Shown here: piece after piece, positions 36,061 through 45,852 of the stretch
How positions within the stretch are numbered: the first letter of the stretch is position 1
Layout of the letters: each line of letters starts with the position of its first letter
Assembly: GCA_964367905.1 (NCBI GenBank)
Contig: CAYIZP010000001.1
Coordinates: 62,001 to 126,000, forward strand
Direction of reading: 5' to 3'
From: CAUPWF01 sp964367905
GTDB taxonomy: Bacteria > Bacillota > Clostridia > Lachnospirales > Lachnospiraceae
DNA length: 64,000 nt
Position numbers and translations under genes: made by a program
Notes under the pieces: generated by a model
The model's database searches: none
What the model was told of the DNA's origin: nothing
What the model saw: only the letters and a program-made list of their open reading frames with translations

Positions 36061-37108
36061 AAAAACAGAAGAACCAGTAGAAGCGGTAGAAGAGGTTCAA
36101 GCGGAGCAACCTCTGATTGACCCCGGTAGAAAAGCTGCTGCAGTGATTGCCGCTTTGGGGGCTGATAATGCAGCGAAGGTCTTCAAATACTTAACAGAAG
36201 ACGAAGTGGAGAAAATCACGCTAGAGATTGCGAAACTAGGGCATGTGAAGTCAGAAGAGACGGAAGTGATTTTGGATGATTTCTATCAATCTTGCCTGAT
36301 GCAAAAAGTTGTGACCGATGGTGGTATGGAATATGCTAGGACGGTCTTGGAGAAGACATATGGGGAGCCAGTTGCAGAAGAAATTCTCAAGAAGATGATG
36401 AAGTTTTTGAAGAGTCGCTCTTTTGACTTTATATCAAAGGTGGATACGAAGAATCTATTCTCCGCGTTGCAGAGAGAGCGTGCTCAGACGATTGCATTGG
36501 TTCTTGCATATACAGAACCGAACCAAGCGGCTGCAGTAATCGCAGAACTTCCTGAGAAGAAACGGATTCAGGTTGTAGAGCGTATTGCGCAGATGGAGAG
36601 TGCATCTCCAGATGTCATCAAGGTGGTAGAGAACCAACTTGCTGCAAAATTAGACAATGTATTGACGACAGACTTTACAGATGCAGGTGGTATCGACTAC
36701 ATTGCAGATGTTATGAACAATATGGATCGTAGCAATGAGAAGTTTATCTTCGACGAAATGGGCAAGGACAACCCATTACTTGCAGAAGAGATTCGAAAGA
36801 AGATGTTCGTATTCGAAGATATTCTTGCCATGGACAAGCATTCCGTACAGCGTTTCATTCGCGATTGCGATATGAAAGACATCGTATATGCGCTTAAGAA
36901 CGCAAGCCAAGAAATGCTACAGATCTTCTTCTCAAATATGTCGACGAGAATGGCAGAGACCGTACAATCCGATTTGGAGATTACATTCAATGTCAAATTG
37001 CGTGATGTGGAGACAGCACAACAGAAGATTGTTGCAATTATTCGAAAGTTAGATGAAGAAGGCGAGATTGTTCTAGGTAAAGGCGGAAAGGAAAGTATCA
37101 TTGTATAG
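36038..37108 (+). CDS. fliG: Motor switch protein FliG
   Basis: 356 residues, slightly longer than usual because of a Glu-rich N-terminal tail of about 25 residues. The N, middle (TEPNQAAAVIAELPEKKR) and C-terminal torque domains (FVFEDILAMDKHSVQRFIRD) are present. The start lies inside fliF, with AGGAG ahead. It contacts MotA to generate torque. Confidence 0.95.
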   Translation: MAKAENTKKTEEPVEAVEEVQAEQPLIDPGRKAAAVIAALGADNAAKVFKYLTEDEVEKITLEIAKLGHVKSEETEVILDDFYQSCLMQKVVTDGGMEYARTVLEKTYGEPVAEEILKKMMKFLKSRSFDFISKVDTKNLFSALQRERAQTIALVLAYTEPNQAAAVIAELPEKKRIQVVERIAQMESASPDVIKVVENQLAAKLDNVLTTDFTDAGGIDYIADVMNNMDRSNEKFIFDEMGKDNPLLAEEIRKKMFVFEDILAMDKHSVQRFIRDCDMKDIVYALKNASQEMLQIFFSNMSTRMAETVQSDLEITFNVKLRDVETAQQKIVAIIRKLDEEGEIVLGKGGKESIIV

Positions 37109-37865
37109 AGTATTAAATGTAAATTCCGATATAGAGATGGAAATCAGAGACTATGATTTCTATGAAGAGTTCCAGATTGTCCAAGAGGTCGATTTGGAGA
37201 CAGAAACAGAGGAAGACCTAGAAGATGTGGGACAGCCAGAAGTCAAAGAGGAATTTAACTTTATCTTACAACAGGCGAAAGAAAAGGCTGAATTTATACT
37301 AGAAGCAGCACATCAAGAGGCTAAGATTATTCAACAAAAGGCTGAACAAGAGGGATATGCCTTAGGTGAGACTAAGGGGTATCGAGATGGGCTAGAGAAG
37401 GCGGCGGCACTAGCAAAAGTGAAATACGATGAAGAAATCGGACGATTAGAAAGAGAAATTACGGGACAGGTTGTTGCTTTAGAAGAAGAGAAACAACAGA
37501 TGTTGGAAAATTACATGGAAGACTTAAAGAGTATTTCCTTAGCAATCGGCGAAAAAATCGTACAGACTAGTTTGAAATCTAGTGAGGCGGTCATCGAGAG
37601 AATGATTTTGTCGGCGGTAGAGAAGATGAAGAAAGTTGCATGGGCAAAAATCTATATTGCCAATACTGCTGAAACAAAAGAAATACAAGGCGATGTAGAG
37701 TTTTTGAGAAGTCTAGCGAAATTATCAGACAATGTAAAAGTGATTCTCATGGAAGATGCAGAAGTAGGAACATGCATCGTGGAAACACCAGAAGAAGTGC
37801 TCGATATTAGTGTGAAGACTCAACTTGAGAATATCAAGGAAATTTTAAACAACGCAAGGGTATAG
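37101..37865 (+). CDS. fliH: Flagellar export regulator FliH
   Basis: 254 residues with an acidic N-terminus and a long coiled coil (about 55-130) typical of FliH, followed by the C-terminal FliI-binding domain (AIGEKIVQTSLKSSEAVIER). The likely start is TTG 37101 after GGAAAG, overlapping fliG by eight bases. The next ATG at 37137 has no box. Confidence 0.85.
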   Translation: MYRVLNVNSDIEMEIRDYDFYEEFQIVQEVDLETETEEDLEDVGQPEVKEEFNFILQQAKEKAEFILEAAHQEAKIIQQKAEQEGYALGETKGYRDGLEKAAALAKVKYDEEIGRLEREITGQVVALEEEKQQMLENYMEDLKSISLAIGEKIVQTSLKSSEAVIERMILSAVEKMKKVAWAKIYIANTAETKEIQGDVEFLRSLAKLSDNVKVILMEDAEVGTCIVETPEEVLDISVKTQLENIKEILNNARV

Positions 37866-37886
37866 AAAGGCATAGGAAATAGAAGG

Positions 37887-39191
37887 ATGTTAAGAGATTT
37901 ATCATCGGTGATTATGTCATCAGAGACCATCAGTCATATTGGAAAAATTGAAAATATTGTGGGTATGGCGATGAAAGCATCCGGAGGAAATGCCAATATA
38001 GGCGACATTGTATTAATCTATAATGAGGAGCAAAAAAAACAGATACCAGCCGAGGTTGTAGGGTTCCAAGGGGATAAAGTACAGCTGATGGCATATGACG
38101 ATATTTCGGGGATTGGCAAAGAAAGCTTTGTGAGAAATACAGGCAAGCGCCTGAAGATTCCGGTAGGACAATTCCTGAAAGGGAGAATTATAGATGCATT
38201 GGGTCGCCCTATAGATGGAAAAGGGGAGTTTCAATGCGAGAGGTATTATTATGTGGATAGTCCACAGATCAACCCACTGGATAGACCGCCGATTGATGAA
38301 CGCTTGTTCTTCGGAGTAAAGGCGATTGATTCCCTGAATACCGTAGGGAAGGGTCAACGTATCGGGATATTCTCGGGGAGTGGAGTTGGAAAAAGTACAT
38401 TGCTTGGAATGATTGCGAGAAATGTACAAGCAGACATCAACGTCATTGCACTGGTAGGGGAGCGTGGTCGTGAGGTTCGCGAATTTGTAGAAAAGGATTT
38501 GGGACCAGAGGGAATGAAGCGTTCCGTATTGATTGTTGCAACATCAGATCAACCAGCTATGCTACGGATGAAATGTCCGATGGTAGCAACCACCATTGCC
38601 GAGTATTTTCGGGATCAGGGTAAAAATGTTCTATTGATGATGGACTCCCTGACACGATTTGCTATGGCGCAGAGAGAGATTGGACTAGCAACAGGAGAAC
38701 CACCCGTGGCACGTGGGTATACACCATCCATTTATGCAGCATTTCCAAAGCTATTAGAGCGAAGTGGGAAGTTTGAGAATGGATCCATAACAGGAGTTTA
38801 TACGGTATTGGTGGAAGGTGACGACACCAATGAGCCCGTGGCGGATACCGTTCGTGGTATTCTAGATGGACACATTGTATTGAGTAGAAAGTTAGCCAAC
38901 AGAGGGCATTTTCCAGCCATCGATGTATCGGCGAGTATTTCTCGATTGATGGTGAACATCGCAGATGAGGAGCAGAAGAGATTAGCCTCAGAGATTCGAG
39001 ATATCCTGAGTATCTATGAGCAGAATGAGGATTTGATATCCATTGGAGCCTACAAGGAAGGAACCAATAAACGTTTGGATTATGCGATATCAAAAATCGA
39101 TGCAGTGAAGCAGTTTTTAGTACAAGATATCGAAGCGAAGTATACACAAGAAGAGATGACAGATGCAATGCGAAAGATATTGAGAAAGTAA
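37887..39191 (+). CDS. fliI: Flagellar export ATPase FliI
   Basis: 434 residues, normal. Walker A is FSGSGVGKST, Walker B is VLLMMDSLTRFAMAQ, and the family stretch GEPPVARGYTPSIYA follows. It is a hexameric ATPase of the export gate, working with FliH and FliJ on either side. Confidence 0.96.
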   Translation: MLRDLSSVIMSSETISHIGKIENIVGMAMKASGGNANIGDIVLIYNEEQKKQIPAEVVGFQGDKVQLMAYDDISGIGKESFVRNTGKRLKIPVGQFLKGRIIDALGRPIDGKGEFQCERYYYVDSPQINPLDRPPIDERLFFGVKAIDSLNTVGKGQRIGIFSGSGVGKSTLLGMIARNVQADINVIALVGERGREVREFVEKDLGPEGMKRSVLIVATSDQPAMLRMKCPMVATTIAEYFRDQGKNVLLMMDSLTRFAMAQREIGLATGEPPVARGYTPSIYAAFPKLLERSGKFENGSITGVYTVLVEGDDTNEPVADTVRGILDGHIVLSRKLANRGHFPAIDVSASISRLMVNIADEEQKRLASEIRDILSIYEQNEDLISIGAYKEGTNKRLDYAISKIDAVKQFLVQDIEAKYTQEEMTDAMRKILRK

Positions 39192-39228
39192 TGGCAAGGG
39201 TTTCGGAGTAAAGAGAAAGGCGAATGTG

Positions 39229-39678
39229 ATGAAACAATTTCAATTTTCCTTAGACAAGGTGCTTACATACAAGGAGCAAATCGAAGAAAATCTAAGAAAT
39301 GAACAAGCAGAATTACTTCATAGGATAGCTAGCGAAGAGAGTCGTTTACAGGATTTACATCAGGAATACAGCGATTATGCAGAGGATCTTCAGTCGAAGA
39401 AAGAAGAGGGGTGTACCGTGCCTACCATGCAGATGTATGAGGCGTATATGGTCAATCTAGATTTCAAGATACGAAGAAGCAAGCAAGTAATCGAGAATTT
39501 AAGAAAGAGAGAAGAAGAGAAGAGGCAGGAAGTGATTCAAGCCAAGGTAGAACGTTCTTCTATCGATAAGATAAAGGAAAAACGATTAAATGAGTATGGA
39601 GTAGAAGTAAGAAAGGCAGAAGAACAATTTATCGAAGAATTTGTATCCAATGTCAATACTCGTACCGCAGTAGGATAG
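39229..39678 (+). CDS. fliJ: Export chaperone-like stalk protein FliJ
   Basis: 149 residues, an almost continuous coiled coil rich in Glu and Lys, starting MKQFQFSLDKVLTYKEQIEE. It forms the stalk in the FliI ring. ATG 39229 follows AAAGG; a GTG lies just before it. Confidence 0.88.
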   Translation: MKQFQFSLDKVLTYKEQIEENLRNEQAELLHRIASEESRLQDLHQEYSDYAEDLQSKKEEGCTVPTMQMYEAYMVNLDFKIRRSKQVIENLRKREEEKRQEVIQAKVERSSIDKIKEKRLNEYGVEVRKAEEQFIEEFVSNVNTRTAVG

Positions 39679-39729
39679 AATTCCCGAAAGGGTTTACTAT
39701 ACATAAATTCGAAGAAAGGAGGAGAAGAG

Positions 39730-40767
39730 ATGCAGACAATGGACATGTTACAAGTGGCTCCAGCAGAACCAGCTTATCAGAACACAAAAACAGAAATGAA
39801 AAGCGACAAGGTTACGAACAATGACAAGACCAAGGATGGAGAAGAGTTCGGTGATTTAATGAAACAACAGTATGATGAAGAAATTGCGACGAATGCGACA
39901 GTTTCTCAAGTGCAAAATACTGTGGTTGAAACGGTACTACCGAATCCAGAGGTGGCATTATGTGAAGCGGCAGTACAAGGTCTTGCAGCACAGTTACCAC
40001 AGGCAGAGGGGACGGAGTCAAGTATAGCAACCATGATAGATGGGAGTGAAACGGCTTTAGATTCTGAGAGTGTATCATCATTGACAGCTGGACTGAATGT
40101 CGAAGGTACCGAGACAGGTATAGCGAAGACTGCGACAACTGTACAATCGACAGAGGTGAATTCAGAGAATAACCAAGCGGTGAATGCAGTGCCGACTACG
40201 GAGACAGCGGAATCTACGAATACAAAGTCTAATGGACAAGATGTAGAATCTGGAGAGTCAGAATTGATGAATCAGACCGTACCGACTGGAAATGAAGTAA
40301 AAGAATCATCAGCATTCCAGCGTTCATTTGGAATCGGAGCTGGCATTCAAACTTCGTCAAGTGGAGAAACAGCGAAGGCAGTACCATTATCACAGGTACA
40401 TGAGGAAATCTTATCCAATATTGCTCAGGGCAAAGATGACTTCGAGATTCAACTTGCACCGAGAAATCTAGGCGAGTTGGCGATTCAAGTTTCGTACGAA
40501 GGTGGAAAGGCCGTGTTATCTATCGTGTGTTCCGATCCAGAGACCATGCAGTTATTGGCAGGAAGCTCAGGAGAGTTAGCGACAATCATTGAATCGAGAA
40601 CAGGAACCCAGACACAGGTAGTAGTAGATCATCCACCACAAGATTATACACAGCAACATCAGGAAAAAGATGGAAATGCGAATCAGCAGGGACAAGAAGA
40701 GCAGAAAAAAAATAGCAAGAGTGAAACCAATGATTTTCTACAGCAATTGCGACTAGGAATTGCATGA
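39730..40767 (+). CDS. fliK: Hook-length control protein FliK
   Basis: 345 residues. The first about 220 are low-complexity Thr/Glu/Ser/Ala sequence, the ruler part. The C-terminal Flg_hook domain is clear: FEIQLAPRNLGELAIQVSYE, then VLSIVCSDPETMQLLAGSSG. AAAGGAGGAG precedes the ATG. The usual order fliJ-fliK-flgD is kept. Confidence 0.9.
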   Translation: MQTMDMLQVAPAEPAYQNTKTEMKSDKVTNNDKTKDGEEFGDLMKQQYDEEIATNATVSQVQNTVVETVLPNPEVALCEAAVQGLAAQLPQAEGTESSIATMIDGSETALDSESVSSLTAGLNVEGTETGIAKTATTVQSTEVNSENNQAVNAVPTTETAESTNTKSNGQDVESGESELMNQTVPTGNEVKESSAFQRSFGIGAGIQTSSSGETAKAVPLSQVHEEILSNIAQGKDDFEIQLAPRNLGELAIQVSYEGGKAVLSIVCSDPETMQLLAGSSGELATIIESRTGTQTQVVVDHPPQDYTQQHQEKDGNANQQGQEEQKKNSKSETNDFLQQLRLGIA

Positions 40768-40794
40768 GAGTCATAAAAGAAAGGACGAGAAGAT

Positions 40795-41301
40795 ATGCCA
40801 GTAGAAGGAGTATATAACAGTTCGGCTGCAATACAGCAGAATGCACAGACCCCATCTGGATCAGCTACCATTGATATGGAAGATTTTTATAATCTAATGG
40901 CGGCACAGATGAAGTATCAGGATATGGATAATCCCATGGATACAGCCGCAATGCTGGATCAGATGGTACAGACACAGATGATTACGGCCATCACAGAGAT
41001 GACATCCATGAACCTAACATCCTATGCAACATCCATGACAGGACAAACGGTTACAGTTGCAGAACTAGATATGAACGGTGCATACACAGGGAAAAACACA
41101 ACCGGTATTGTAGAAGGAGTAATCCTCGGTGACAATCCAATTCTCTTTATCAATGGAAATCCATATGAATTGTCACAGGTTGTTTCGTTAGGTACTGTAC
41201 CTGAGCCCGAGACAGATGATAGTACCACAGACGGAAGTACAGAGGGTGATGATACCACAACGGATGGAACAACAGAAAGTGAAGGGACAGAGACACCGTA
41301 G
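40795..41301 (+). CDS. flgD: Hook cap protein FlgD
   Basis: 168 residues. The N-terminal part MEDFYNLMAAQMKYQDMDNP and DQMVQTQMITAITEMTSM match FlgD. It lacks the large C-terminal Ig-like domain of enteric FlgD. It ends in a Thr/Asp/Glu/Ser-rich tail of about 35 residues. Confidence 0.9.
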   Translation: MPVEGVYNSSAAIQQNAQTPSGSATIDMEDFYNLMAAQMKYQDMDNPMDTAAMLDQMVQTQMITAITEMTSMNLTSYATSMTGQTVTVAELDMNGAYTGKNTTGIVEGVILGDNPILFINGNPYELSQVVSLGTVPEPETDDSTTDGSTEGDDTTTDGTTESEGTETP

Positions 41302-41347
41302 GTGGAATGTTAGATGAACAACGAAGATAGAAAAGTAGGTGAGAATG

Positions 41348-41716
41348 ATGTCAATACAAAATTTATCTGGGGTTCATGAACTAAAACTGAGACACGATAT
41401 ACAGATGCAGAAGTCATCTGGAGGTCAGAGTTTTTCGGAAGTCTTAAATCAAGGCTTAGAAGAAGGTGTGAAATTCTCAAAGCATGCAATGAATCGCATG
41501 AATGAGAGAGGTGTTGAGTTCTCAGATACATTGAAACAAGATTTAAATAGTGCAATCGAGAAAGCACGAGAAAAAGGTGCAAAAGATGTGGTTATCATAT
41601 CGCCAGATAGCGCATTTATCGTCAATGTACCGAACAACACAGTAATCACAACGATGAATTCCTCAGAGATGAAGGACAATATATTTACAAATATAGACAG
41701 CGCAGTGATACTATAG
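41348..41716 (+). CDS. Flagellar operon protein of the TIGR02530 type
   Basis: 122 residues. The central KFSKHAMNRMNERGVEFSDT is the family hallmark, followed by a beta-rich ISPDSAFIVNVPNNTVIT. The function is not established, but it is always found between flgD and flgE. ATG 41348 is six bases after AGGTG. Confidence 0.82.
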   Translation: MSIQNLSGVHELKLRHDIQMQKSSGGQSFSEVLNQGLEEGVKFSKHAMNRMNERGVEFSDTLKQDLNSAIEKAREKGAKDVVIISPDSAFIVNVPNNTVITTMNSSEMKDNIFTNIDSAVIL

Positions 41717-41814
41717 CCGGACCATTTTAGGAGGCTATGAACTTCTATCCGAATGATAGAAGAACAAAACACGAAATATTTCAATGATAATTGTTAAAAC
41801 AAAAAGGAGACAAA

Positions 41815-42774
41815 ATGGTTAAATCAATGTTTGCAGCAATCTCAGGATTGCGTTCACATCAATCGAAAATGGATGTTATCAGTAATAACATCGCTAACGT
41901 AAACACATGGGCATACAAGACACGTAGCGCAAACTTTCAAGATGCCATGTACCAGAATGTAGTACAGAGTACAAATGGAGATATAGATGAAGGTGGGCTC
42001 GGTGGAGTAAACAGTTCTCAATTGGGTTATGGGGTAAATGTAGGATCAATCTCTACAAATTTCGCAGCTGGTAGCTGGTCATATACTGGATATGGGTTAA
42101 ATTGTATGATCGATGGAACAGGTTTCTTTATCGTAGGACCGATGTCAACAGCAGCTATACCATCGGACACGCTAGCAACATCACAATTAAATCTCTCTAG
42201 AGTAGGATTGTTTACCACAGATGGAAATGGGTACTTTCTAGATGATACTGGAAACTATGTCTATGGGTTTGCACCAACTACGCCAACAGATCCTGCAACT
42301 GCATATGATACGGCTAATTTAACACCGATTCAGATTCCAGTAGATCCTACTGCAGCACCAACTGAGGATACAAACAATGATGGTAGTATAGATGCAGGAG
42401 ATGAATCAACAACACGTTATGCCGTTCAAACCGTTCGTATAGCAAACGATGGTACCGTAGTTGGTATTACTACAGATGCGAAGGAAATTATGATTGGTAA
42501 GTTAGCAGTTGCTTCGGTAGAGAATCCAAATGGTTTGGTTCAAAAGTCAGGATATCTATATGAGATTGGTGACAATGCGGGACAAGTAGATGCAATTGAG
42601 ACTGTGGGTTCTACTACGGGTAATATTATGAGTGGTTACTTGGAGATGTCGAACGTAGACCTAGCAACAGAGATTGCAAATATGATTACGACACAGAGAG
42701 GTTATCAAGCGAACTCAAAGATTATTACAGTTACAGACGAGATGCTTGAGCAATTGGTTAACATGAAGCGTTAG
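41815..42774 (+). CDS. flgE: Flagellar hook protein FlgE
   Basis: 319 residues, short for a hook protein. N-terminal MFAAISGLRSHQSKMDVISN and NNIANVNTWAYKTRSANFQD. C-terminal SGYLEMSNVDLATEIANMIT and GYQANSKIITVTDEMLE. AAAAGGAG is ahead of ATG 41815; the upstream ATG 41791 is less likely. It polymerises outside the cell under the FlgD cap. Confidence 0.9.
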   Translation: MVKSMFAAISGLRSHQSKMDVISNNIANVNTWAYKTRSANFQDAMYQNVVQSTNGDIDEGGLGGVNSSQLGYGVNVGSISTNFAAGSWSYTGYGLNCMIDGTGFFIVGPMSTAAIPSDTLATSQLNLSRVGLFTTDGNGYFLDDTGNYVYGFAPTTPTDPATAYDTANLTPIQIPVDPTAAPTEDTNNDGSIDAGDESTTRYAVQTVRIANDGTVVGITTDAKEIMIGKLAVASVENPNGLVQKSGYLYEIGDNAGQVDAIETVGSTTGNIMSGYLEMSNVDLATEIANMITTQRGYQANSKIITVTDEMLEQLVNMKR

Positions 42775-42810
42775 TAATTAGCAATTAAAAGTTTGGTAAA
42801 AGAAAAATAG

Positions 42811-42843
42811 GATAGTGTGAGAAATAAAATTTTTCACACTATC
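42811..42843. repeat. Hairpin between flgE and flbD
   Basis: GATAGTGTGA and TCACACTATC are perfect 10-bp complements around a 13-base loop. There is no T run after it, so it may be an RNA-processing or stability hairpin rather than a terminator. It resembles the element at 5853-5872. Confidence 0.6.
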
Positions 42844-42867
42844 ATTGAGAAAGGGATGGTTATTAGT

Positions 42868-43071
42868 ATGATAGAATTAACGAAGTTAAATGACGAATTG
42901 ATTTTAATCAATCCTGCTCAGATTGAATATGTAGAGTTTATTCCAGAATCGAAGATTATCATGATGAATGGAAGATACCACATTGTGAAGGAAGATAAAA
43001 ATCAGATTGCAGAGAGGGTTATTTATTTTCAGAATCGATGTAATGATGGAATTAAGGCTTGGAAGGAGTAA
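42868..43071 (+). CDS. flbD: FlbD/SwrD family protein
   Basis: 67 residues, opening MIELTKLNDELILINPAQIE and continuing through MNGRYHIVKEDKN. SwrD in Bacillus raises motor power through the stators, and motA follows here directly. ATG 42868 is chosen over upstream frames because the hallmark sequence starts there. Confidence 0.92.
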   Translation: MIELTKLNDELILINPAQIEYVEFIPESKIIMMNGRYHIVKEDKNQIAERVIYFQNRCNDGIKAWKE

Positions 43072-43077
43072 TTTGTT

Positions 43078-43881
43078 ATGGATTTTACAACAATTTTTGG
43101 TATAATACTAGGGGCGGCACTTATTATTGTATCCATCTTCATGGGTGGAGATCTTATGAGTTTCGTGGATCCACAAAGTATTATGATTGTAATCGGTGGT
43201 ACGCTGGCAGCGGTAATCGCTAGTTATCCGCTTCCGATGTTATTGAACACATTTAAACATTTTAAGAAGCTATTATCAGGAAAACAATTCAAGGTGGAGC
43301 CAACAATCGAGTCGATTGTGGAGTTTGCTCAACTAGCTAGAAAGAATGGACTACTTGCATTAGAGGAGCAAGCGAATGCGCTAACAGACCCATTCTTCAA
43401 GCAAGGGATTATGTTGGTAGTAGATGCTATGGAAGCAGATAAGATTCGCGAGATGCTAGAGAGTACAGTTGAGAGCATGGATAAGCGTCATGATGATGAG
43501 GCGGGAATGTATGATAAGGCAGCGGCGTTTGCACCGGCCTTTGGTATGATTGGTACTCTAATCGGTTTGATTAACATGTTGGCAAGCATGGACTTATCGG
43601 CAGGATCATCATCAAATCTAGGAGCCTCCATGTCCGTAGCCCTTGTTACAACACTCTATGGTTGTATCTTGGCGAACTTGATCTTCATGCCGATTGCGAA
43701 GAAGTTGAGAGTGCGGAACGAAGAGGAATTATTGTATAAGCAAATTATTATCGAAGGTGTATTAGGAATCCAAGCCGGCGAAAACCCTAAGAACCTGAAG
43801 GAGAAGTTAGTATCGTTGCTACACGAGAAGAAGAAAGAGAAGATTTTGAACACTGAGAGCAAGGGTGGAGACGATAAATAA
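43078..43881 (+). CDS. motA: Stator protein MotA
   Basis: 267 residues with four membrane segments (about 1-23, 31-50, 146-170, 180-203). Seen are IMIVIGGTLAAVIASYPLPM and the cytoplasmic charged loop with LARKNGLLALEE. The last two segments, PAFGMIGTLIGLINMLASM and MSVALVTTLYGCILANL, line the proton path. It is six bases after flbD. Confidence 0.96.
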   Translation: MDFTTIFGIILGAALIIVSIFMGGDLMSFVDPQSIMIVIGGTLAAVIASYPLPMLLNTFKHFKKLLSGKQFKVEPTIESIVEFAQLARKNGLLALEEQANALTDPFFKQGIMLVVDAMEADKIREMLESTVESMDKRHDDEAGMYDKAAAFAPAFGMIGTLIGLINMLASMDLSAGSSSNLGASMSVALVTTLYGCILANLIFMPIAKKLRVRNEEELLYKQIIIEGVLGIQAGENPKNLKEKLVSLLHEKKKEKILNTESKGGDDK

Positions 43882-43894
43882 GGAGACACGATAG

Positions 43895-44725
43895 ATGAAG
43901 AAGAAAAATAAAGTCGAGGGTGGCGCCGACTGGATGGGCACCTATGGTGACATGGTTACGTTGCTACTATGTTTCTTCGTACTTTTGTATTCCATATCGT
44001 CTGTAGACCAGACAAAATGGGAGAATCTTGTTAAGAGTATGAATCCTGAAGCTGCGGAAGTGTCACAGATTGTAACAGATGAATTGTCCGATTCCCAAGG
44101 AACCAACAATATTGCTGGGGGGAATGAGGCGGATATAGACGAGCAGTTTGATGAGATGTATGATAATCTAATCGATTTGAAAGAACAGAATCCAAACCTA
44201 TCAGAGGTAGAGATTACAAAGGGAGATGGATATCAGTTTATTAGTTTTAGCGATAGTGTGTTTTTTAATGCTGATAGTTATGTATTATTGGATGAGGGGA
44301 AGACGGTTTTGGACGCATTTTCGGGTGTGTTTAGTGAATCATCAGAGGCGATAGCAGAAATCCAAGTATTGGGACATACTTCACAAGCCACACCAGACAT
44401 TCCCAATGAAGTTATGACAGATAGACTATTGTCGGCGTCGCGTTCGGCGGTAGTAGTAGCCTATATTCAGGAGAAGAGTATCATTGACCCAGAAAGGTTA
44501 GTAAGTCTTGGATATGGACAGTTTAGACCGATTGCTTCATTTGATACGAGGGAAGATAGAGCGTTGAATCGTAGAGTTGAGATTATGATTACACAGACAG
44601 GTGCAGAGATTCAGACCTTGGAAGAATATTATGATCAGATCTATGAGGAGCGGGACAATCCAGAAGCAGATGCAAGTGAAGATACAGCAGCTTCGGATAC
44701 AAGTGAAGAGACACCAGAGGAATAA
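43895..44725 (+). CDS. motB: Stator protein MotB
   Basis: 276 residues. One membrane helix near residue 20 carries the ion-binding Asp19 (TYGDMVTLLLCFFVLLYS). The OmpA-like peptidoglycan-binding domain covers about 130-240 (LGHTS, RLVSLGYGQFRP, NRRVEIMI). An acidic tail follows. The Tyr-Gly-Asp in place of the more common Tyr-Ala-Asp is a small change. Confidence 0.95.
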   Translation: MKKKNKVEGGADWMGTYGDMVTLLLCFFVLLYSISSVDQTKWENLVKSMNPEAAEVSQIVTDELSDSQGTNNIAGGNEADIDEQFDEMYDNLIDLKEQNPNLSEVEITKGDGYQFISFSDSVFFNADSYVLLDEGKTVLDAFSGVFSESSEAIAEIQVLGHTSQATPDIPNEVMTDRLLSASRSAVVVAYIQEKSIIDPERLVSLGYGQFRPIASFDTREDRALNRRVEIMITQTGAEIQTLEEYYDQIYEERDNPEADASEDTAASDTSEETPEE

Positions 44726-44760
44726 AACCTAAAAATTGGGATAGGAACAGGAGTAAAGAT

Positions 44761-45795
44761 ATGGCAGATGTATTATCACAAAGTCAGATTGATGAATTGT
44801 TGAAGTCCATGAGTGCAGGAGGAGACGCCGAAGATAAGGCAGAAGAAAAAGTCGAGTCGAAGGAAGAACAAACATGGAAGACATATGATTTTAGCAGTCC
44901 AAAGAAATTCACAAAGGATCGATTGAGATTGCTTAAGAGCATATATGACAATTATGCGAGGTTGACTACCTTGCACCTCAATGGAATACTGCGAAGCGTT
45001 TGCGAGGCAGAGATTTATACCGTTGAAGAACAAAAATATATGGAATTTAACAATATGTTAAATGATAATGATGTTGTGATGACGATGAATATCAAGATAT
45101 TGGATGAAGTTGGAAGCTTGCCAATCTTGTTCCATGTCAGTCAGAATGTTATGATATCTATGATTGATCGAATGTTAGGTGGAAACGGTGAAGAGGAAGA
45201 ATTAGAATCAGATTACTCCTATACAGAGATAGAGACAGTGTTGTATAATACGATTATGGACTATTTTGTGAACATGACACTAGAAGCTTGGGGGGCACAT
45301 CTGAAAATCACCATGGTGGATAAGAAGATGGATGATAACCCAGCCCTATCACAGGATATCAGTTTAGATGAACCTGTTGTGATTGTATTGATGAATCTCA
45401 ATGTGGAGGGAGTACAAGGGATTTTAACCGTATGTATTCCAGGAACCTTGTTGATTGATTTCTTCTCGGGCATAGAGAAGAGAAGATACGTGGATACAGG
45501 TTATAGTGAACAGGCAGTTGCCAATAGAGACAAGATTATGGAGAAGTTAAATATTAGTTCTCTAGAAGTCAAGGCAATGCTGGGCGATATCACATTGAAT
45601 TTAGAGGACTTGTATAACATGCAACCAGGTGATATTATAGACTTGAACAAACCAAAAGATACCAATGTGGTTGTGATGGTAGAAGAGCAACCGTGGTTTG
45701 AAGGCAAACTTGGTGTGTTTAATAAGTACAAGACAGTCCAAATTGATAAGCGTATCGCAGAGGAAACAGTAGAGAAGGAAACAATAGCAAATTAA
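44761..45795 (+). CDS. fliM: Switch protein FliM
   Basis: 344 residues. The N-terminal CheY-P-binding peptide VLSQSQIDELLKSM is intact. The middle CheC-like domain and the C-terminal FliN-like domain (MLGDITLNLEDLYNMQPGDI) follow. It forms the C-ring with FliG and FliY. Confidence 0.95.
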   Translation: MADVLSQSQIDELLKSMSAGGDAEDKAEEKVESKEEQTWKTYDFSSPKKFTKDRLRLLKSIYDNYARLTTLHLNGILRSVCEAEIYTVEEQKYMEFNNMLNDNDVVMTMNIKILDEVGSLPILFHVSQNVMISMIDRMLGGNGEEEELESDYSYTEIETVLYNTIMDYFVNMTLEAWGAHLKITMVDKKMDDNPALSQDISLDEPVVIVLMNLNVEGVQGILTVCIPGTLLIDFFSGIEKRRYVDTGYSEQAVANRDKIMEKLNISSLEVKAMLGDITLNLEDLYNMQPGDIIDLNKPKDTNVVVMVEEQPWFEGKLGVFNKYKTVQIDKRIAEETVEKETIAN

Positions 45796-45804
45796 TTTGC
45801 TATT
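45783..45804 (+). other. Hairpin at the fliM stop codon
   Basis: AATAGCAAATT and AATTTGCTATT make a perfect 11-bp palindrome covering the stop of fliM. The following run is TATTTATAT, not a clear T tract. It may weaken read-through into cheY. Confidence 0.4.
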
Positions 45805-45852
45805 TATATAAATAAAACAATAAACAAAAATAAATGAAAAGAGGGTAATAAA

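Noticed and set aside
38662..39243. 193-residue leftward frame opposite fliI
   Set aside because: Shadow of fliI, which has complete Walker motifs on the plus strand.
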